From Candidatus Pantoea deserta (lineage in GTDB: Bacteria > Pseudomonadota > Gammaproteobacteria > Enterobacterales > Enterobacteriaceae), in contig NZ_RMVG01000003.1 of the NCBI RefSeq assembly GCF_003813865.1, positions 1 through 64,000 of the forward strand: a DNA stretch of 64,000 nucleotides, read 5' to 3'. Positions 9,429-23,663 of the stretch are shown here, in pieces (the first letter of the stretch is position 1; every line of letters starts with the position of its first letter). The translations under genes were made by a program, and so were the position numbers. The notes under the pieces are model-generated. The model had not been told where the DNA came from. It was given only the letters and a program-made list of their open reading frames with translations, and searched no databases.

Positions 9429-10223
9429 TTACTGCTGAATAGAGATGTCTGTGGCGAAATACTGCTTCTGGATCTTATCAAAGGTGCCGTTCTTTTTGAT
9501 TTCGGCGAAGGCGTTATCCAGCGCGGTTTTCAGCTCGGCGTCGCCCTTGCGCAGGCCAATCGCCGTGCCGGGACCGATAATGGGATCCTGAACAATCGGA
9601 CCTGCCAGCTCGAAGTCTTTGCCCTGCGGGTGTTTCAGGAAGCCGTTCGCCGCCTGCGCCGCGTCAGTGAACACCACATCCAGACGGCCGGAAATCAGAT
9701 CGCTCTCCACCTGCGCCTGATCGCCATAAGGCACCACGGTCACGCCATGCGGCTGCCATTTGGCGCGCGCATAGCGCTCCTGCACCGTGCCTTGCTCCAC
9801 GCCGACGGTTTTCCCTTTCAGCGATTCGGCGGTGGGCAGCAGGCCAGAGCCTTTGCGCGCAATCAGCTGGGTGTGCGTATCATAAAGCGGCACGGTAAAG
9901 TCGATCTGTTTCAGTCGCTCTTCGGTAATGCCCATATCGGAAAGAATCGCATCAAACTTACGGGCTTTAAGCGCCGGGATCATGCCGTCAAACTGACTTT
10001 CTACCCAGACGCACTTCGCCTGCATCTGCTGGCACAGCGCATTGCCAAGGTCGATGTCAAAGCCGACCAGCTTGCCCTGCGGGGTTTTGGATTCGAAAGG
10101 AGGATAGGTCGGATCGACGGCGAAGCGAACCTGCTCGATTTTTGCCTGGGCGCCAAAAGCGCAGCTTGCCACTACGGCGGTAATCAGCGCGGTGCGCAGA
10201 CGAGAGAGTGTGTGAGTTGCCAT
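9429..10223 (-). CDS. Polar amino-acid ABC transporter periplasmic binding protein (ArgT/HisJ family)
   Basis: 264 residues from the ATG at 10223, chosen because AGAAGA lies just before it and a signal peptide starts there (ends ...FGAQA-KIEQ); a longer frame to 10277 adds a non-signal tail. The mature part is a type II periplasmic binding protein: FAVDPTYPPFES, GFDIDLGNALC, and DAILSDMGITEERLK are typical of lysine/arginine/ornithine/histidine binders. No permease or ATPase gene is adjacent, so it must use a transporter encoded elsewhere or act as an orphan receptor. Its neighbour is the M14-type deacylase on the same strand. Confidence 0.85.
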   Translation of the reverse strand: MATHTLSRLRTALITAVVASCAFGAQAKIEQVRFAVDPTYPPFESKTPQGKLVGFDIDLGNALCQQMQAKCVWVESQFDGMIPALKARKFDAILSDMGITEERLKQIDFTVPLYDTHTQLIARKGSGLLPTAESLKGKTVGVEQGTVQERYARAKWQPHGVTVVPYGDQAQVESDLISGRLDVVFTDAAQAANGFLKHPQGKDFELAGPIVQDPIIGPGTAIGLRKGDAELKTALDNAFAEIKKNGTFDKIQKQYFATDISIQQ

Positions 10224-10285
10224 ATAATCTTCTTTTATCGTGATGTTGAATAAGGCAGAGTACCTGCCTGCCACCATGATGACAA

Positions 10286-10762
10286 TTACTGGATTATTTT
10301 CACTACGTTAGCATCGCACATCTGACGATAATCTTCGGTGTTGACGATGACCGACCTGTCGAGCAGACCCGCATTAAAGGCGATTTCCGCGTAGCGCTCG
10401 AACAGCAGCGGGTCGACCACCAGCTTCAGCTCAGGGTGAAACGAGAAGGGCGGAATCGCGCCAAATACGCAGCCGGTCAGCATAGCGACTTCTGCCGGGC
10501 TGGCGAGTGAGGCGCGTCGACCGCCAACGGCCTCGGCGACTTTCGCTAAATCCGCCTGCTGGTCGGCGGGCAGCACCGCCAGTACATGCTGTTTGATGCC
10601 GTTGCCTTTGACGTGGCACACCAGGGCCTTCGCGCCCTGGCCGATGGCCGTGCCGCGAATGGCCGCTACCGCTTCGCATTTACCGGTGGCTTCATGCGTC
10701 ATCAGACGATAGCGCGCCTGATGCTAATCCAGAAGGGCAATCACTTTTTCATGGGTGGTCAT
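10286..10762 (-). pseudogene. yeaK: yeaK-type tRNA deacylase (YbaK/ProX family) with in-frame nonsense codon
   Basis: From ATG 10762 the frame reads MTTHEKVIALLD, then TAG at 10726-10724, and continues in the same frame as HQARYRLMTHEATGKCEAV to the normal family C-terminus (stop 10286). The downstream 138-residue frame from ATG 10702 matches the YeaK family strongly (AIRGTAIGQGAKALVC, LTGCVFGAIPPFSFHP), including the conserved Lys of the GAKALV motif. Homologues hydrolyse mischarged aminoacyl-tRNA in the cytoplasm. The nonsense codon removes the first about 20 residues unless an amber suppressor acts or translation restarts at 10702, which has no clear Shine-Dalgarno sequence. It could be a true pseudogene, a truncated but active form, or a sequencing error; the sequence alone cannot decide. 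Confidence 0.8.
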
Positions 10763-10794
10763 AGCCGTAACCTGACGCTAAAAGAGAGGATGCC

Positions 10795-10827
10795 GCTCAA
10801 CATCCATTTCGCATCCCGATGTTGAGC
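10795..10827 (-). terminator. Probable his operon terminator hairpin
   Basis: 10-bp perfect arms GCTCAACATC / GATGTTGAGC around a 13-base loop, located 15 bases past the hisI stop; on the minus strand it is followed after a few bases by a pyrimidine tract ending in TTTT. The long loop makes it weaker than a textbook terminator. Confidence 0.55.
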
Positions 10828-10841
10828 AGCACCGCGCGCCG

Positions 10842-11446
10842 CTATTTATGCCGTGCGCGCAGGTTATTGATCACCGTGCTGAGGTCCAGATCCTGATCCT
10901 GCAACAGCACCAGCAGGTGATAGAGCAGGTCAGAAGCTTCGTTGGTCAGTTCATGACGATCGTTGACGGTTGCCGCCAGCGCGGTTTCGACGCCTTCTTC
11001 TCCCACTTTCTGCGCGATGCGCTTGGTGCCGCTGGCGTAAAGCTTCGCAGTATAGGAGCTGGCCGGATCGGCGCTTTTACGCGAAGCCAGCAGCTGCTCC
11101 AGCTGATACAGAAAGGTCCAGTCCGGCGCGGCAGGCGAAAAGCAGCTTGAGGTGCCGCGGTGGCAGGTCGGGCCAATGGGATTAGCCAGCACCAGCAGCG
11201 TATCCTTGTCGCAGTCGGGCGTAATAGTGACGACCTGAAGAAAATGGCCGGAGGTCTCGCCTTTGGTCCAGAGACGGTTTTTTGTGCGCGAGAAGAAGGT
11301 GACGTTGCCGTCTGCCAGGGTTTTCGCCAGCGCCTCCTGATTCATATAGCCGTGCATCAACACTTCGCCAGAAACGCTGTGCTGGATGATTGCGGGCATC
11401 ATGCCCTCTGTTTTGGTCCAGTCGAGGCTGGCCAGTTGCTCTTCAG

Positions 11447-11453
<7 letters not shown>
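10842..11453 (-). CDS. hisI: Bifunctional phosphoribosyl-AMP cyclohydrolase / phosphoribosyl-ATP pyrophosphatase
   Basis: 203 residues, the usual length for the enterobacterial fused HisIE. Catalyses steps 2 and 3 of histidine synthesis. The N-terminal cyclohydrolase half carries the WTKGETSGH and DCDKDTLL motifs with the metal-binding Asp/Cys residues ([10 protein letters not shown]). The C-terminal pyrophosphatase half has the [12 protein letters not shown] motif of MazG-like folds. Last gene of the his operon; its start overlaps the hisF stop by seven bases. Confidence 0.97.
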
Positions 11454-16976
<5,523 letters not shown>

Positions 16977-16979
16977 GGT

Positions 16980-17879
16980 TTACTCCATCATCTTTTCAAT
17001 TGGCAATACCAGGATCGAGCTGGCGCCCAGCGCTTTCAGCTTTTCCATGGTTTCCCAGAACAGGGTTTCGCTGCTGACCATATGCATCGCCACGCGGCTC
17101 TGGTCGCCTGCCAGCGGCAGCACGGTCGGACGCTCAGCGCCGGGCAGGAGTTCGATCACCTCTTCCAGACGATCGCTCGGCGCGTGCATCATGATGTATT
17201 TGGATTCGCGCGCTTTGATAACGCCCTGAATGCGCGTCATCAGCTTATCGATCAGCTCCTGCTTCGCCGCAGGCATTTCGCCGTCGCGCTGGATCAGCAC
17301 CGCTTTTGAACGATAGATCACCTCGACCTCGCGCAGACCATTGGCTTCCAGCGTCGCGCCCGTCGAGACCAAATCGCAGATCGCATCGGCCAGACCGGCG
17401 CGCGGGGCGACTTCCACCGAACCGTTAAGCATGCAGGGTTTGAAGTTAAGACCTTTTTTGTCGAGATACTGTTTCAGCAGGTGAGGATAGGAGGTGGCGA
17501 TGCGCGCGTTGTTCAGGCACTGCGGGCCGCTGTACTCTTCGTCGACCGGCATCGCCAGCGACAGGCGGCAGCCGCCGAAATCCAGGCGGCGCAGGGTAAA
17601 GTAGCGCGGATCTTCGCCCTGCGCGCGGCGCGTCAGCAGCTCTTCTTCCAGCACGTTTTCACCGATAATGCCGAGATCGACCACGCCATCCATTACCAGG
17701 CCAGGAATATCGTCATCGCGCACGCGCAGAATATCGATCGGCATGTTCTCTGCGAAGGCGATCAGACGCTGCTGTTGCAGATTGATTTTAATGCCGCAGC
17801 GCGCCAGCAGTTCGCGTGAGTCATCGCTTAAACGGCCAGATTTCTGCATAGCTATGCGGATTCGCTTGTTATCTAACAT
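16980..17879 (-). CDS. hisG: ATP phosphoribosyltransferase
   Basis: 299 residues, the long HisG form with a C-terminal regulatory ACT-like domain, so HisZ is not needed. First and feedback-inhibited enzyme of histidine synthesis (ATP + PRPP). The PRPP-binding loop [16 protein letters not shown] segment (here [14 protein letters not shown], about residue 165) and the N-terminal [13 protein letters not shown] are conserved. First structural gene, preceded by the attenuator. Confidence 0.97.
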   Translation of the reverse strand: MLDNKRIRIAMQKSGRLSDDSRELLARCGIKINLQQQRLIAFAENMPIDILRVRDDDIPGLVMDGVVDLGIIGENVLEEELLTRRAQGEDPRYFTLRRLDFGGCRLSLAMPVDEEYSGPQCLNNARIATSYPHLLKQYLDKKGLNFKPCMLNGSVEVAPRAGLADAICDLVSTGATLEANGLREVEVIYRSKAVLIQRDGEMPAAKQELIDKLMTRIQGVIKARESKYIMMHAPSDRLEEVIELLPGAERPTVLPLAGDQSRVAMHMVSSETLFWETMEKLKALGASSILVLPIEKMME

Positions 17880-17933
17880 CGGTCCTGTCCTCTTTTTTCA
17901 TTCCTGTCTGAAACGGTCGGTACGCCAGTCCAT

Positions 17934-17965
17934 AAAAAAACCCCCGGAAGACGATCTTCCGGGGG
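17934..17965 (-). terminator. his operon attenuator
   Basis: On the minus strand an 11-bp GC-rich stem (CCCCCGGAAGA / TCTTCCGGGGG, three-base loop) is followed by seven T's, between the leader peptide gene and hisG. This is the Rho-independent attenuator: ribosome stalling at the leader His codons would prevent its formation when charged tRNA-His is scarce. Confidence 0.95.
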
Positions 17966-18027
17966 TTCTCTTTGCGTTCGCACCACTGGAAGATCTGAAT
18001 GTCTCCCAGCACACATCGCCTGAAAGA

Positions 18028-18075
18028 CTAGTCAGGGTGATGGTGATGATGATGGTTGAACTGAACGCGTGTCAT
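18028..18075 (-). CDS. hisL: his operon leader peptide
   Basis: 15 residues, MTRVQFNHHHHHHPD, ending in TAG. Six consecutive His codons (four CAT, two CAC) sense histidyl-tRNA supply; E. coli has seven. It lies 62 bases upstream of the attenuator stem. Too short for ordinary gene finding, but the sequence and position are diagnostic. Confidence 0.97.
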   Translation of the reverse strand: MTRVQFNHHHHHHPD

Positions 18076-18118
18076 AGTAAATTCCGTGGCTGAATGAGTA
18101 TTCATTTGCGTGCTGATT

Positions 18119-18147
18119 AACCTAGCGAAGATAACGGCGATGCGCAA
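18119..18147 (-). promoter_or_regulatory. his operon promoter
   Basis: On the minus strand -35 TTGCGC (18147-18142) and -10 TAGGTT (18124-18119) with 17-base spacing, 44 bases before the hisL start. The -10 hexamer is the same as that of the enterobacterial his promoter. Confidence 0.75.
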
Positions 18148-18222
18148 CCCTTTTTTAACCTTTGCGATTCTCAGGCGGCGCGCACTAAGATGAACGGCAA
18201 TGACGCAAGCGCAGGAGGGGAT

Positions 18223-19050
18223 ATGAAAAAGGTCGCAATAATCGGTCTCGGGTGGCTGGGAATGCCGCTGGGGCTGGCGTTAACCGCGCGGGGCTGGCAG
18301 GTGACGGGCAGCAAGACCACGCCAGACGGCGTTGAGGCGGCGCGACGCTGCGGTATCGACGCGGTGCAGTTGCAGCTGACGCCAGAGATGGAAGGTGAGG
18401 CTGAGGATCTGGACAGGCTGTTTCAGGTCGATGCGCTGGTGGTGACCTTGCCCGCCAGCCGCACGGCGGAAGGCGGCGAAAATTACCGGCAGGCGGTGCA
18501 GAACGTGGTGGACAGCGCGCTGGCCAACCGGGTGCCGCGCATTATCTTTACCAGTTCGACCTCGGTTTACGGCGGCGGCAGCGGCGTGGTCAAAGAAAGC
18601 AGCGCGCTACAGCCGGAAACCGTGGCGGGGAAAACCCTGCAAGCGCTGGAGAGCTGGCTGCACGATCTTCCCGGCACCCAGGTCGATATTCTGCGTCTGG
18701 CGGGGCTGGTCGGGCCGAGCCGCCATCCGGGCCGTTTTCTGGCGGGCAAAACCGGGCTGGCCAACGGATCGCACGGCGTCAATCTGGTCCATCTGGATGA
18801 TGTGGTCAGCGCGATTACGCTGCTGCTGCAAACGCCGAAGGGCGGGCGCACCTACAACCTGTGCGCGCCAGCGCATCCGTCGCGCGCCGCGTTTTATCCC
18901 ACCGTGTCGCGCCAGCTCGGCCTGACGCCGCCGACCTTTCTGCCGTCAGCAACCGGCGATACCGGCAAACTGGTAGACGGCTCGCGCATTTGCCACGAGC
19001 TGGGATTTGAATACAGCTACGACGATCCGGCAAAGATGCCGCTGGAGTAG
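18223..19050 (+). CDS. yeeZ: NAD(P)-binding SDR-family protein YeeZ
   Basis: 275 residues from ATG 18223 (MKKVAIIGLGWLGMPLG), with AGGAGG upstream; the frame extended to 18190 lacks an RBS. Extended SDR/epimerase-like Rossmann fold with the N-terminal glycine motif and FTSSTSVYGGGSG, where the usual catalytic Tyr region lies. Sequence is highly similar along its whole length to E. coli YeeZ, which also sits next to the his leader and diverges from it. Cytoplasmic; physiological reaction not established. Convergent with puuB, 8 bases away. Confidence 0.93.
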   Translation: MKKVAIIGLGWLGMPLGLALTARGWQVTGSKTTPDGVEAARRCGIDAVQLQLTPEMEGEAEDLDRLFQVDALVVTLPASRTAEGGENYRQAVQNVVDSALANRVPRIIFTSSTSVYGGGSGVVKESSALQPETVAGKTLQALESWLHDLPGTQVDILRLAGLVGPSRHPGRFLAGKTGLANGSHGVNLVHLDDVVSAITLLLQTPKGGRTYNLCAPAHPSRAAFYPTVSRQLGLTPPTFLPSATGDTGKLVDGSRICHELGFEYSYDDPAKMPLE

Positions 19051-19058
19051 CGCGCCGG

Positions 19059-20336
19059 TCAGACGCCGAGCCGGTCGCGCAGCGCGTACCAGGCTGCGCC
19101 CATGGCGGTCAGCGGCACCTTGAAGCGCCGGCCGCCAGGAAAAGGCAGATGCGGCAGCTTTGCAAAGGCGTCGAAACGCTCGGCGTCGCCGCGCAGCGCC
19201 TCGCAGATCAGCTTGCCGGCGAGATGGGTACAGGTGACGCCGTGGCCGCTGTCTCCCTGCATAAAGTAGACGTTGTGCTCCAGTCGGCCAAACTGCGGCA
19301 GGCGGGAGAGCGTCAGCAGGAAGTTGCCGCTCCAGCGATAGCTGAAGGCGATGTCGCGTAGCTGGGGAAAGGTCCGCAGCAGTTTGGGGCGGATCAGGGC
19401 GTCAATATCCTGAGGTTCGCGCGCGCCGTAGACCACGCCGCCGCCGTACAGCAGGCGGTTATCCGCCGTCAGCCGAAAGTAGTCGAGCAGGTAGTTGCAG
19501 TCCTCGACGCAGTGGTTATTCGGCAGTAGCGCCAGCGCCTGGTCGCGGCTGAGCGGTTCGCTGGTGACGATTTGCGAGCCGCACGCCATGCTTTTGCGCC
19601 CCAGGCGCGGTTCCAGCTGCAAGGGCAGGTAGGCGTTGCCGGCAAAGATCACAAAGGTGGCGCTGACCTCGCCCTGTGCGGTGCTCACCCGATTGGGCGC
19701 GCCGTATTTGACCGCCGTGGCGGCAGAGCGCTCATAGATGCGGCCGCCATGCCGCCGGATCGCCTCGGCTTCGCCCAGCGCCAGATTCAGCGGGTGCAGA
19801 TGCCCGCCGCGCCGATCCAGCAGGCCGCCGACATAGCGATCGGTGGCCACTTCCCGCCGGATGCCGCGCTCGTCCAACAGCTCCAGATCCTGATTGCCGT
19901 ATTTTTCCCACAGCCGCTGCTGATGACGCAGGTGGTTCATCTGGCGCGGATTGAGCGCGGCAAAAATGCCGCCGGGGCGGTAGTCGCAGGCGATGGCATA
20001 GCGGTCGATGCGGTCGCGAATAATCTCCGCCCCTTCGAACATCATACTGCCGAGCATGCGCGCGCTCTCTTTGCCGTAGCGCTGCTCAATCACGTCCACG
20101 TCGCGACTGTAAGAGTTCACTACCTGGCCGCCGTTGCGACCGCTGGCGCCGAAACCGACGCGCGCCGCTTCCAGCACCACGACGTCATAGCCCGCTTCGG
20201 TGAGATAGAGCGCGGCGGAAAGGCCGGTGAAGCCAGCGCCGATAATACAGACGTCGCACTGGATGCTCTCTTCCAGCGTCGGCCAGGGCGCATGGGCGTT
20301 GGCCGTCGCCGCGTAGTAGCTTTCAACGTGTTTCAT
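19059..20336 (-). CDS. puuB: Gamma-glutamylputrescine oxidoreductase
   Basis: 425 residues from ATG 20336, which has GGAGG at good spacing (an upstream ATG at 20351 lies inside this RBS region). DAO-type FAD enzyme: dinucleotide motif CDVCIIGAGFTGLSAALYL at about residue 30 and GASGRNGGQV with the flavin-contact region. Oxidises gamma-glutamylputrescine to gamma-glutamyl-aminobutyraldehyde, releasing ammonia and H2O2. Third gene of puuD-puuR-puuB; the aldehyde dehydrogenase puuC that stands before puuB in E. coli is absent. Confidence 0.93.
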   Translation of the reverse strand: MKHVESYYAATANAHAPWPTLEESIQCDVCIIGAGFTGLSAALYLTEAGYDVVVLEAARVGFGASGRNGGQVVNSYSRDVDVIEQRYGKESARMLGSMMFEGAEIIRDRIDRYAIACDYRPGGIFAALNPRQMNHLRHQQRLWEKYGNQDLELLDERGIRREVATDRYVGGLLDRRGGHLHPLNLALGEAEAIRRHGGRIYERSAATAVKYGAPNRVSTAQGEVSATFVIFAGNAYLPLQLEPRLGRKSMACGSQIVTSEPLSRDQALALLPNNHCVEDCNYLLDYFRLTADNRLLYGGGVVYGAREPQDIDALIRPKLLRTFPQLRDIAFSYRWSGNFLLTLSRLPQFGRLEHNVYFMQGDSGHGVTCTHLAGKLICEALRGDAERFDAFAKLPHLPFPGGRRFKVPLTAMGAAWYALRDRLGV

Positions 20337-20360
20337 CACAACCTCCTGCATGCCTGTCCG

Positions 20361-20918
20361 TCAGAAATTAGCGGGCGTATGGGCGCTGATGATGCGGCAG
20401 GGCTGCGCCGACATATTGGTAAAGCTGTGCGGCAGCCCGGTGTCGATCACATAGCTCTCTCCCGCGTTAAGGTGATAACTCTGTCCGTTTACCACCAGGG
20501 TAATTTCGCCCTCCAGCAGCGTGCCGGTCTCCTCACCCGGATGGCGTAGCTTTTCACCGGTGCTGGCGCCGGGCTGATAGGTCTCCAGCAGCATACCAAG
20601 CGATCGCTTCGCCTGACCGTTATCCACCAGCTTCAGCGACACGCCCTGGCTGCCGATCTCCACCAGATCCTCCGGGCGAACGATCACTTTTGGCGCGTCG
20701 TGGTGTTTCGGCTCGGAAAAAAATTCCGACAGCGACAGGCCATAAACCTTTAACAGCTTTTGCAGCGTGCTGACCGCCGGGCTGACCTTATCCTGTTCAA
20801 TGGTGCTGATTGCGCTATGGGTTAAACCTGACAGTTCAGCGACGCGGCGCTGAGACAATCCCAGCTCTTGCCGGATTTGCGATAAGCGTCGTCCGGGGGC
20901 CAGAGCGGCATCGTTCAT
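20361..20918 (-). CDS. puuR: Putrescine-responsive repressor PuuR
   Basis: 185 residues from ATG 20918, same length as the E. coli protein. N-terminal Cro/CI-type HTH (about 14-70: LSQRRVAELSGLTHSAISTIEQ) and a C-terminal cupin (about 110-182: HPGEETGTLLEGEI, AGESYVIDTGLPHSF). Represses putrescine-utilisation genes and is released by putrescine. Its start overlaps the puuD stop (ATGA). The likely target is the 208-base gap between puuD and puuA. Confidence 0.94.
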   Translation of the reverse strand: MNDAALAPGRRLSQIRQELGLSQRRVAELSGLTHSAISTIEQDKVSPAVSTLQKLLKVYGLSLSEFFSEPKHHDAPKVIVRPEDLVEIGSQGVSLKLVDNGQAKRSLGMLLETYQPGASTGEKLRHPGEETGTLLEGEITLVVNGQSYHLNAGESYVIDTGLPHSFTNMSAQPCRIISAHTPANF

Positions 20919-21679
20919 GGTGTTTTTTCCTTGTGATAGTGCTGTGCGGCGTGAATAAACCCCGCGAAAAGCGCGCGCGAGGCGTCGTTGTGTTCGGGCT
21001 GCCACTCAGGATGCCACTGCACCGCGAGAGCAAACGGATGATGGCGCAGGCTGACCGCCTCGATCAGACCATCCGGCGCGCGCGCCTCAATGCGCAGCTG
21101 CGGGCCTGGGGCGCGGATGCCCTGGTGATGCAGCGAATTCACCGCCAGCGGCGCATCGCTGCCCAGCAGCGTCGCCAGCAGCCCTTCCGCCTCTGGAAAA
21201 ACATCGTGCGCCGGAGCGTACTGCTGGCTCAGCGGCAGCGACGCCTCTTCCTGATGGGGCAGCAGGCCTTTTTGCTGACTGAGATCGCGCCACAGCGCGC
21301 CGCCGTTGACCACCACCAGCTCCTGCATGCCGCGACAGATGCCTAACAGCGGCATTTTACGGCTGGTGGCCCAGGTAATAATGGCGAACGCCAGCCGGTC
21401 GCGGCCGGGATCGGCATGAGATTCCTGGCCTGCTTCGCCATACTGCCAGGGTTCAATATTGCTTGGGCTGCCCGTCAGTAAAATACCGTCGAGTACCGCC
21501 AGCGCGTTTTCCAGCAGATGAGGCGTCGCGCAAAGCTGATGGGGCAGGGCAAGCGGCACGCCGCCGGCCTGCGCAATCGCCGCCAGATATTTGTTATGCA
21601 CCGACTGCGTAGGATGGCCGCCGTTGTCGATCTGGCACATCACTACGCCAATCAAAGGGTTGTCAAAAATATTGCCCAT
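20915..21679 (-). CDS. puuD: Gamma-glutamyl-GABA hydrolase
   Basis: 254 residues from ATG 21679, matching E. coli length. Class I glutamine amidotransferase-like hydrolase with nucleophile Cys at about 114 in LLGICRGMQEL and the His/Glu pair in VQWHPEWQPE. Hydrolyses gamma-glutamyl-GABA to GABA and glutamate. First gene of the leftward puu unit, divergent from puuA. Confidence 0.95.
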   Translation of the reverse strand: MGNIFDNPLIGVVMCQIDNGGHPTQSVHNKYLAAIAQAGGVPLALPHQLCATPHLLENALAVLDGILLTGSPSNIEPWQYGEAGQESHADPGRDRLAFAIITWATSRKMPLLGICRGMQELVVVNGGALWRDLSQQKGLLPHQEEASLPLSQQYAPAHDVFPEAEGLLATLLGSDAPLAVNSLHHQGIRAPGPQLRIEARAPDGLIEAVSLRHHPFALAVQWHPEWQPEHNDASRALFAGFIHAAQHYHKEKTP

Positions 21680-21767
21680 CGTCTGCCTCGACTCGCTGTT
21701 CAAAAAATTCACCGATCGGCCACGTAAAGGGTAAAACTGTGCAATATTTTTTCAATCTAGCAATGCG

Positions 21768-21826
21768 CTGTTTGTTTCTCAAACAGATTTGTTACATTTG
21801 CACACTTTTTGTGTTGGCGCTATGTT
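21768..21826 (+). promoter_or_regulatory. puuA promoter region with inverted repeat
   Basis: A sigma70 promoter reads TTGCAC (21798-21803), 17-base spacer, TATGTT (21821-21826). Just upstream is the inverted repeat CTGTTTG (21768-21774) / CAAACAG (21780-21786). On the opposite strand near 21740-21752 the sequence AAAATATTGCACA partly resembles the published PuuR site. The gap serves the divergent puuD and puuA transcripts, so operators for PuuR are expected here; exact sites are not proven. Confidence 0.65.
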
Positions 21827-21888
21827 AGAGGAGTGGCTGTTATTTTGAGCATTGCGCAAACCAACTAACGGTAGAAGGCGGGTGGGAT

Positions 21889-23304
21889 ATGACGAACCTC
21901 GTGGAAGTGGAAGACTTCACGCGTCACAGTGAAGAGAGACGAACCAGCGCGTTCCAGCTAGAAGTGAAAAACTGGCTGGAACGCCACCCTGAAACGCAGT
22001 ATGTCGATATTTTATTAAACGATCTGAATGGTGTTTTTCGCGGTAAGCGCATCCCGGTCACCGCGCTGGCGAAGCTGGAAAAAGGGTGTTATTTCCCGGC
22101 CTCGGTTTTCGCTATGGATATTCTCGGTAACACCGTCGAAGAAGCCGGACTCGGACAATCTCTCGGCGAACCTGACAACCTCTGTATGCCGGTTCCTGGC
22201 ACCTTAGTTCCCTCTGCTTCCGATCCTCAACGCATCGCGCAACTCCTGTTGACCATGTGTAACCAAGATGGCACTCCCTTTGACGTTGAACCCCGAAATG
22301 TCCTGAACCGGCTGTGGCAGCAACTGCGCAATCGCGGGCTGTTTCCGGTGGTAGCGGTAGAGCTGGAGTTCTATCTGGTAGACAAAATGCGCGACGCTGA
22401 AGGCTATATTCAACCGCCGTGCGCGCCGGGCAGCAGCGAACGCAATATGCAGAGCCAGGTCTATTCAGTCGATAACCTCGATCATTTCGGCAATGTGCTG
22501 CGCGATATAGACGCGCTGGCGCGTCAGCAGCATATTCCCGCCGATGGCGCGCTGGCTGAGGCCTCGCCGGGCCAGTTCGAGATCAACCTGCATCATACCC
22601 GCGACGTCCTGAGCGCCTGCGACCATGCGGTACAGCTCAAACGGCTGATCCGACAGGTGGCAGAAAATCACGGCATGACCGCGACCTTTATGGCGAAGCC
22701 TTATGAAGAGTACGCCGGCAGCGGTATGCACGTGCATATCAGTATGCTGGACGCCGCCGACCATAACGCCTTTGCCACCGATGACGGCAGCGATTCGCCG
22801 CTGCTGAAGCGCGCGCTGGCAGGCATGCTCGACCTGATGCCCGCCTCAATGGCGCTGCTCGCCCCCAACGTCAACGCCTACCGCCGTTTTGTGCCGGAAG
22901 CCTATGTGCCCATGCGGGCATCCTGGGGACACAATAACCGCACCGTGGCGCTGCGTATTCCCTGCGGCGACGTGGAAAACCATCGCGTGGAGTATCGCGT
23001 GGCGGGCGCCGACGCCAACCCCTATCTGGTGATGGCGGCTATTCTGGCGGGCATACTGCACGGTCTGGATACCGCGCTGCCGCTGCCGCAGCCGGTTCAG
23101 GGCAACGGCCACGAGGCGGAAGGCATTCCGCTGCCGGTGCGTCAGAGCGATGCGCTGTACGAATTTGAAAACAGCTATCCGCTGCAAAAATTGCTGGGTG
23201 AGCAATTCGGCGCGGTATGGCACAGCTGCAAGCGTCACGAACTGATGCAGTTTGAGCGGCTGGTGACCGCCACGGAGATCGACTGGATGCTCAAAAACGC
23301 ATGA
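21889..23304 (+). CDS. puuA: Glutamate-putrescine ligase
   Basis: 471 residues, glutamine-synthetase-like ligase. Forms gamma-glutamylputrescine from putrescine, glutamate and ATP, the first step of the glutamylated putrescine pathway. Landmarks: VELEFYLVDK (metal-binding Glu), ASPGQFEINLHH, GSGMHVHISM, and NNRTVALRIP with the conserved Arg. Family length is about 472. RBS GGAGG-poor (GGCGGG) about 8 bases before ATG. Divergent from puuD. Confidence 0.95.
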   Translation: MTNLVEVEDFTRHSEERRTSAFQLEVKNWLERHPETQYVDILLNDLNGVFRGKRIPVTALAKLEKGCYFPASVFAMDILGNTVEEAGLGQSLGEPDNLCMPVPGTLVPSASDPQRIAQLLLTMCNQDGTPFDVEPRNVLNRLWQQLRNRGLFPVVAVELEFYLVDKMRDAEGYIQPPCAPGSSERNMQSQVYSVDNLDHFGNVLRDIDALARQQHIPADGALAEASPGQFEINLHHTRDVLSACDHAVQLKRLIRQVAENHGMTATFMAKPYEEYAGSGMHVHISMLDAADHNAFATDDGSDSPLLKRALAGMLDLMPASMALLAPNVNAYRRFVPEAYVPMRASWGHNNRTVALRIPCGDVENHRVEYRVAGADANPYLVMAAILAGILHGLDTALPLPQPVQGNGHEAEGIPLPVRQSDALYEFENSYPLQKLLGEQFGAVWHSCKRHELMQFERLVTATEIDWMLKNA

Positions 23305-23386
23305 AAAAAAATGGCTGGCTTTGGTAGCAGGCCTTGTATTTCTGCCCGCTTTTGGGGCAAAATACGCGGCCTGCAAAAATACGAAT

Positions 23387-23423
23387 ATAACCGATGCTTA
23401 ACAGAGCCTCGGTTATTTTTTTT
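23387..23423 (+). terminator. Terminator after puuA
   Basis: Stem ATAACCGA (23387-23394) / TCGGTTAT (23409-23416) followed by eight T's. With a 14-base loop it is a plausible intrinsic terminator that separates puuA from puuP. Confidence 0.7.
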
Positions 23424-23450
23424 GCATGTACTTAACCGATTCGCATGAGG

Positions 23451-23464
23451 CCGGGCGCGCCCGG
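23451..23464. repeat. GC palindrome upstream of puuP
   Basis: CCGGGCGCGCCCGG, a perfect 14-base palindrome 50 bases before the small ORF that precedes puuP. Possible operator or leader hairpin; not assigned. Confidence 0.3.
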
Positions 23465-23513
23465 ATAGATACACGTTAAAAAACGCGTAAGCGTAAGAAC
23501 TGAGGATTCAAAG

Positions 23514-23663
23514 ATGGGGATGTTATTCATTCAGCCAGCCCATGCTGGCACTCGTTTCCGTGATGACTACGGCGCAGCGCTGGCTCTTAACGCCACCTTC
23601 CTCACTCCCGTGATGCAATCCAGTCAGGTTGCAGCGCAGGGAGGTCTGAAACATGTCGCTTAA
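23514..23663 (+). CDS. 49-residue upstream ORF overlapping the puuP start
   Basis: ATG 23514 has a good GAGGA Shine-Dalgarno about 9 bases before it and reads 49 codons to TAA 23661-23663, ending eleven bases inside puuP in another frame. The peptide begins [12 protein letters not shown] and ends GGLKHVA; it has no run of one amino acid as seen in attenuator leaders and no recognised domain. The puuP RBS (GGGAGG) lies inside it, so its translation could control puuP by coupling. It may also be a chance frame; codon use is GC-balanced and does not decide. Confidence 0.4.
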   Translation: MGMLFIQPAHAGTRFRDDYGAALALNATFLTPVMQSSQVAAQGGLKHVA

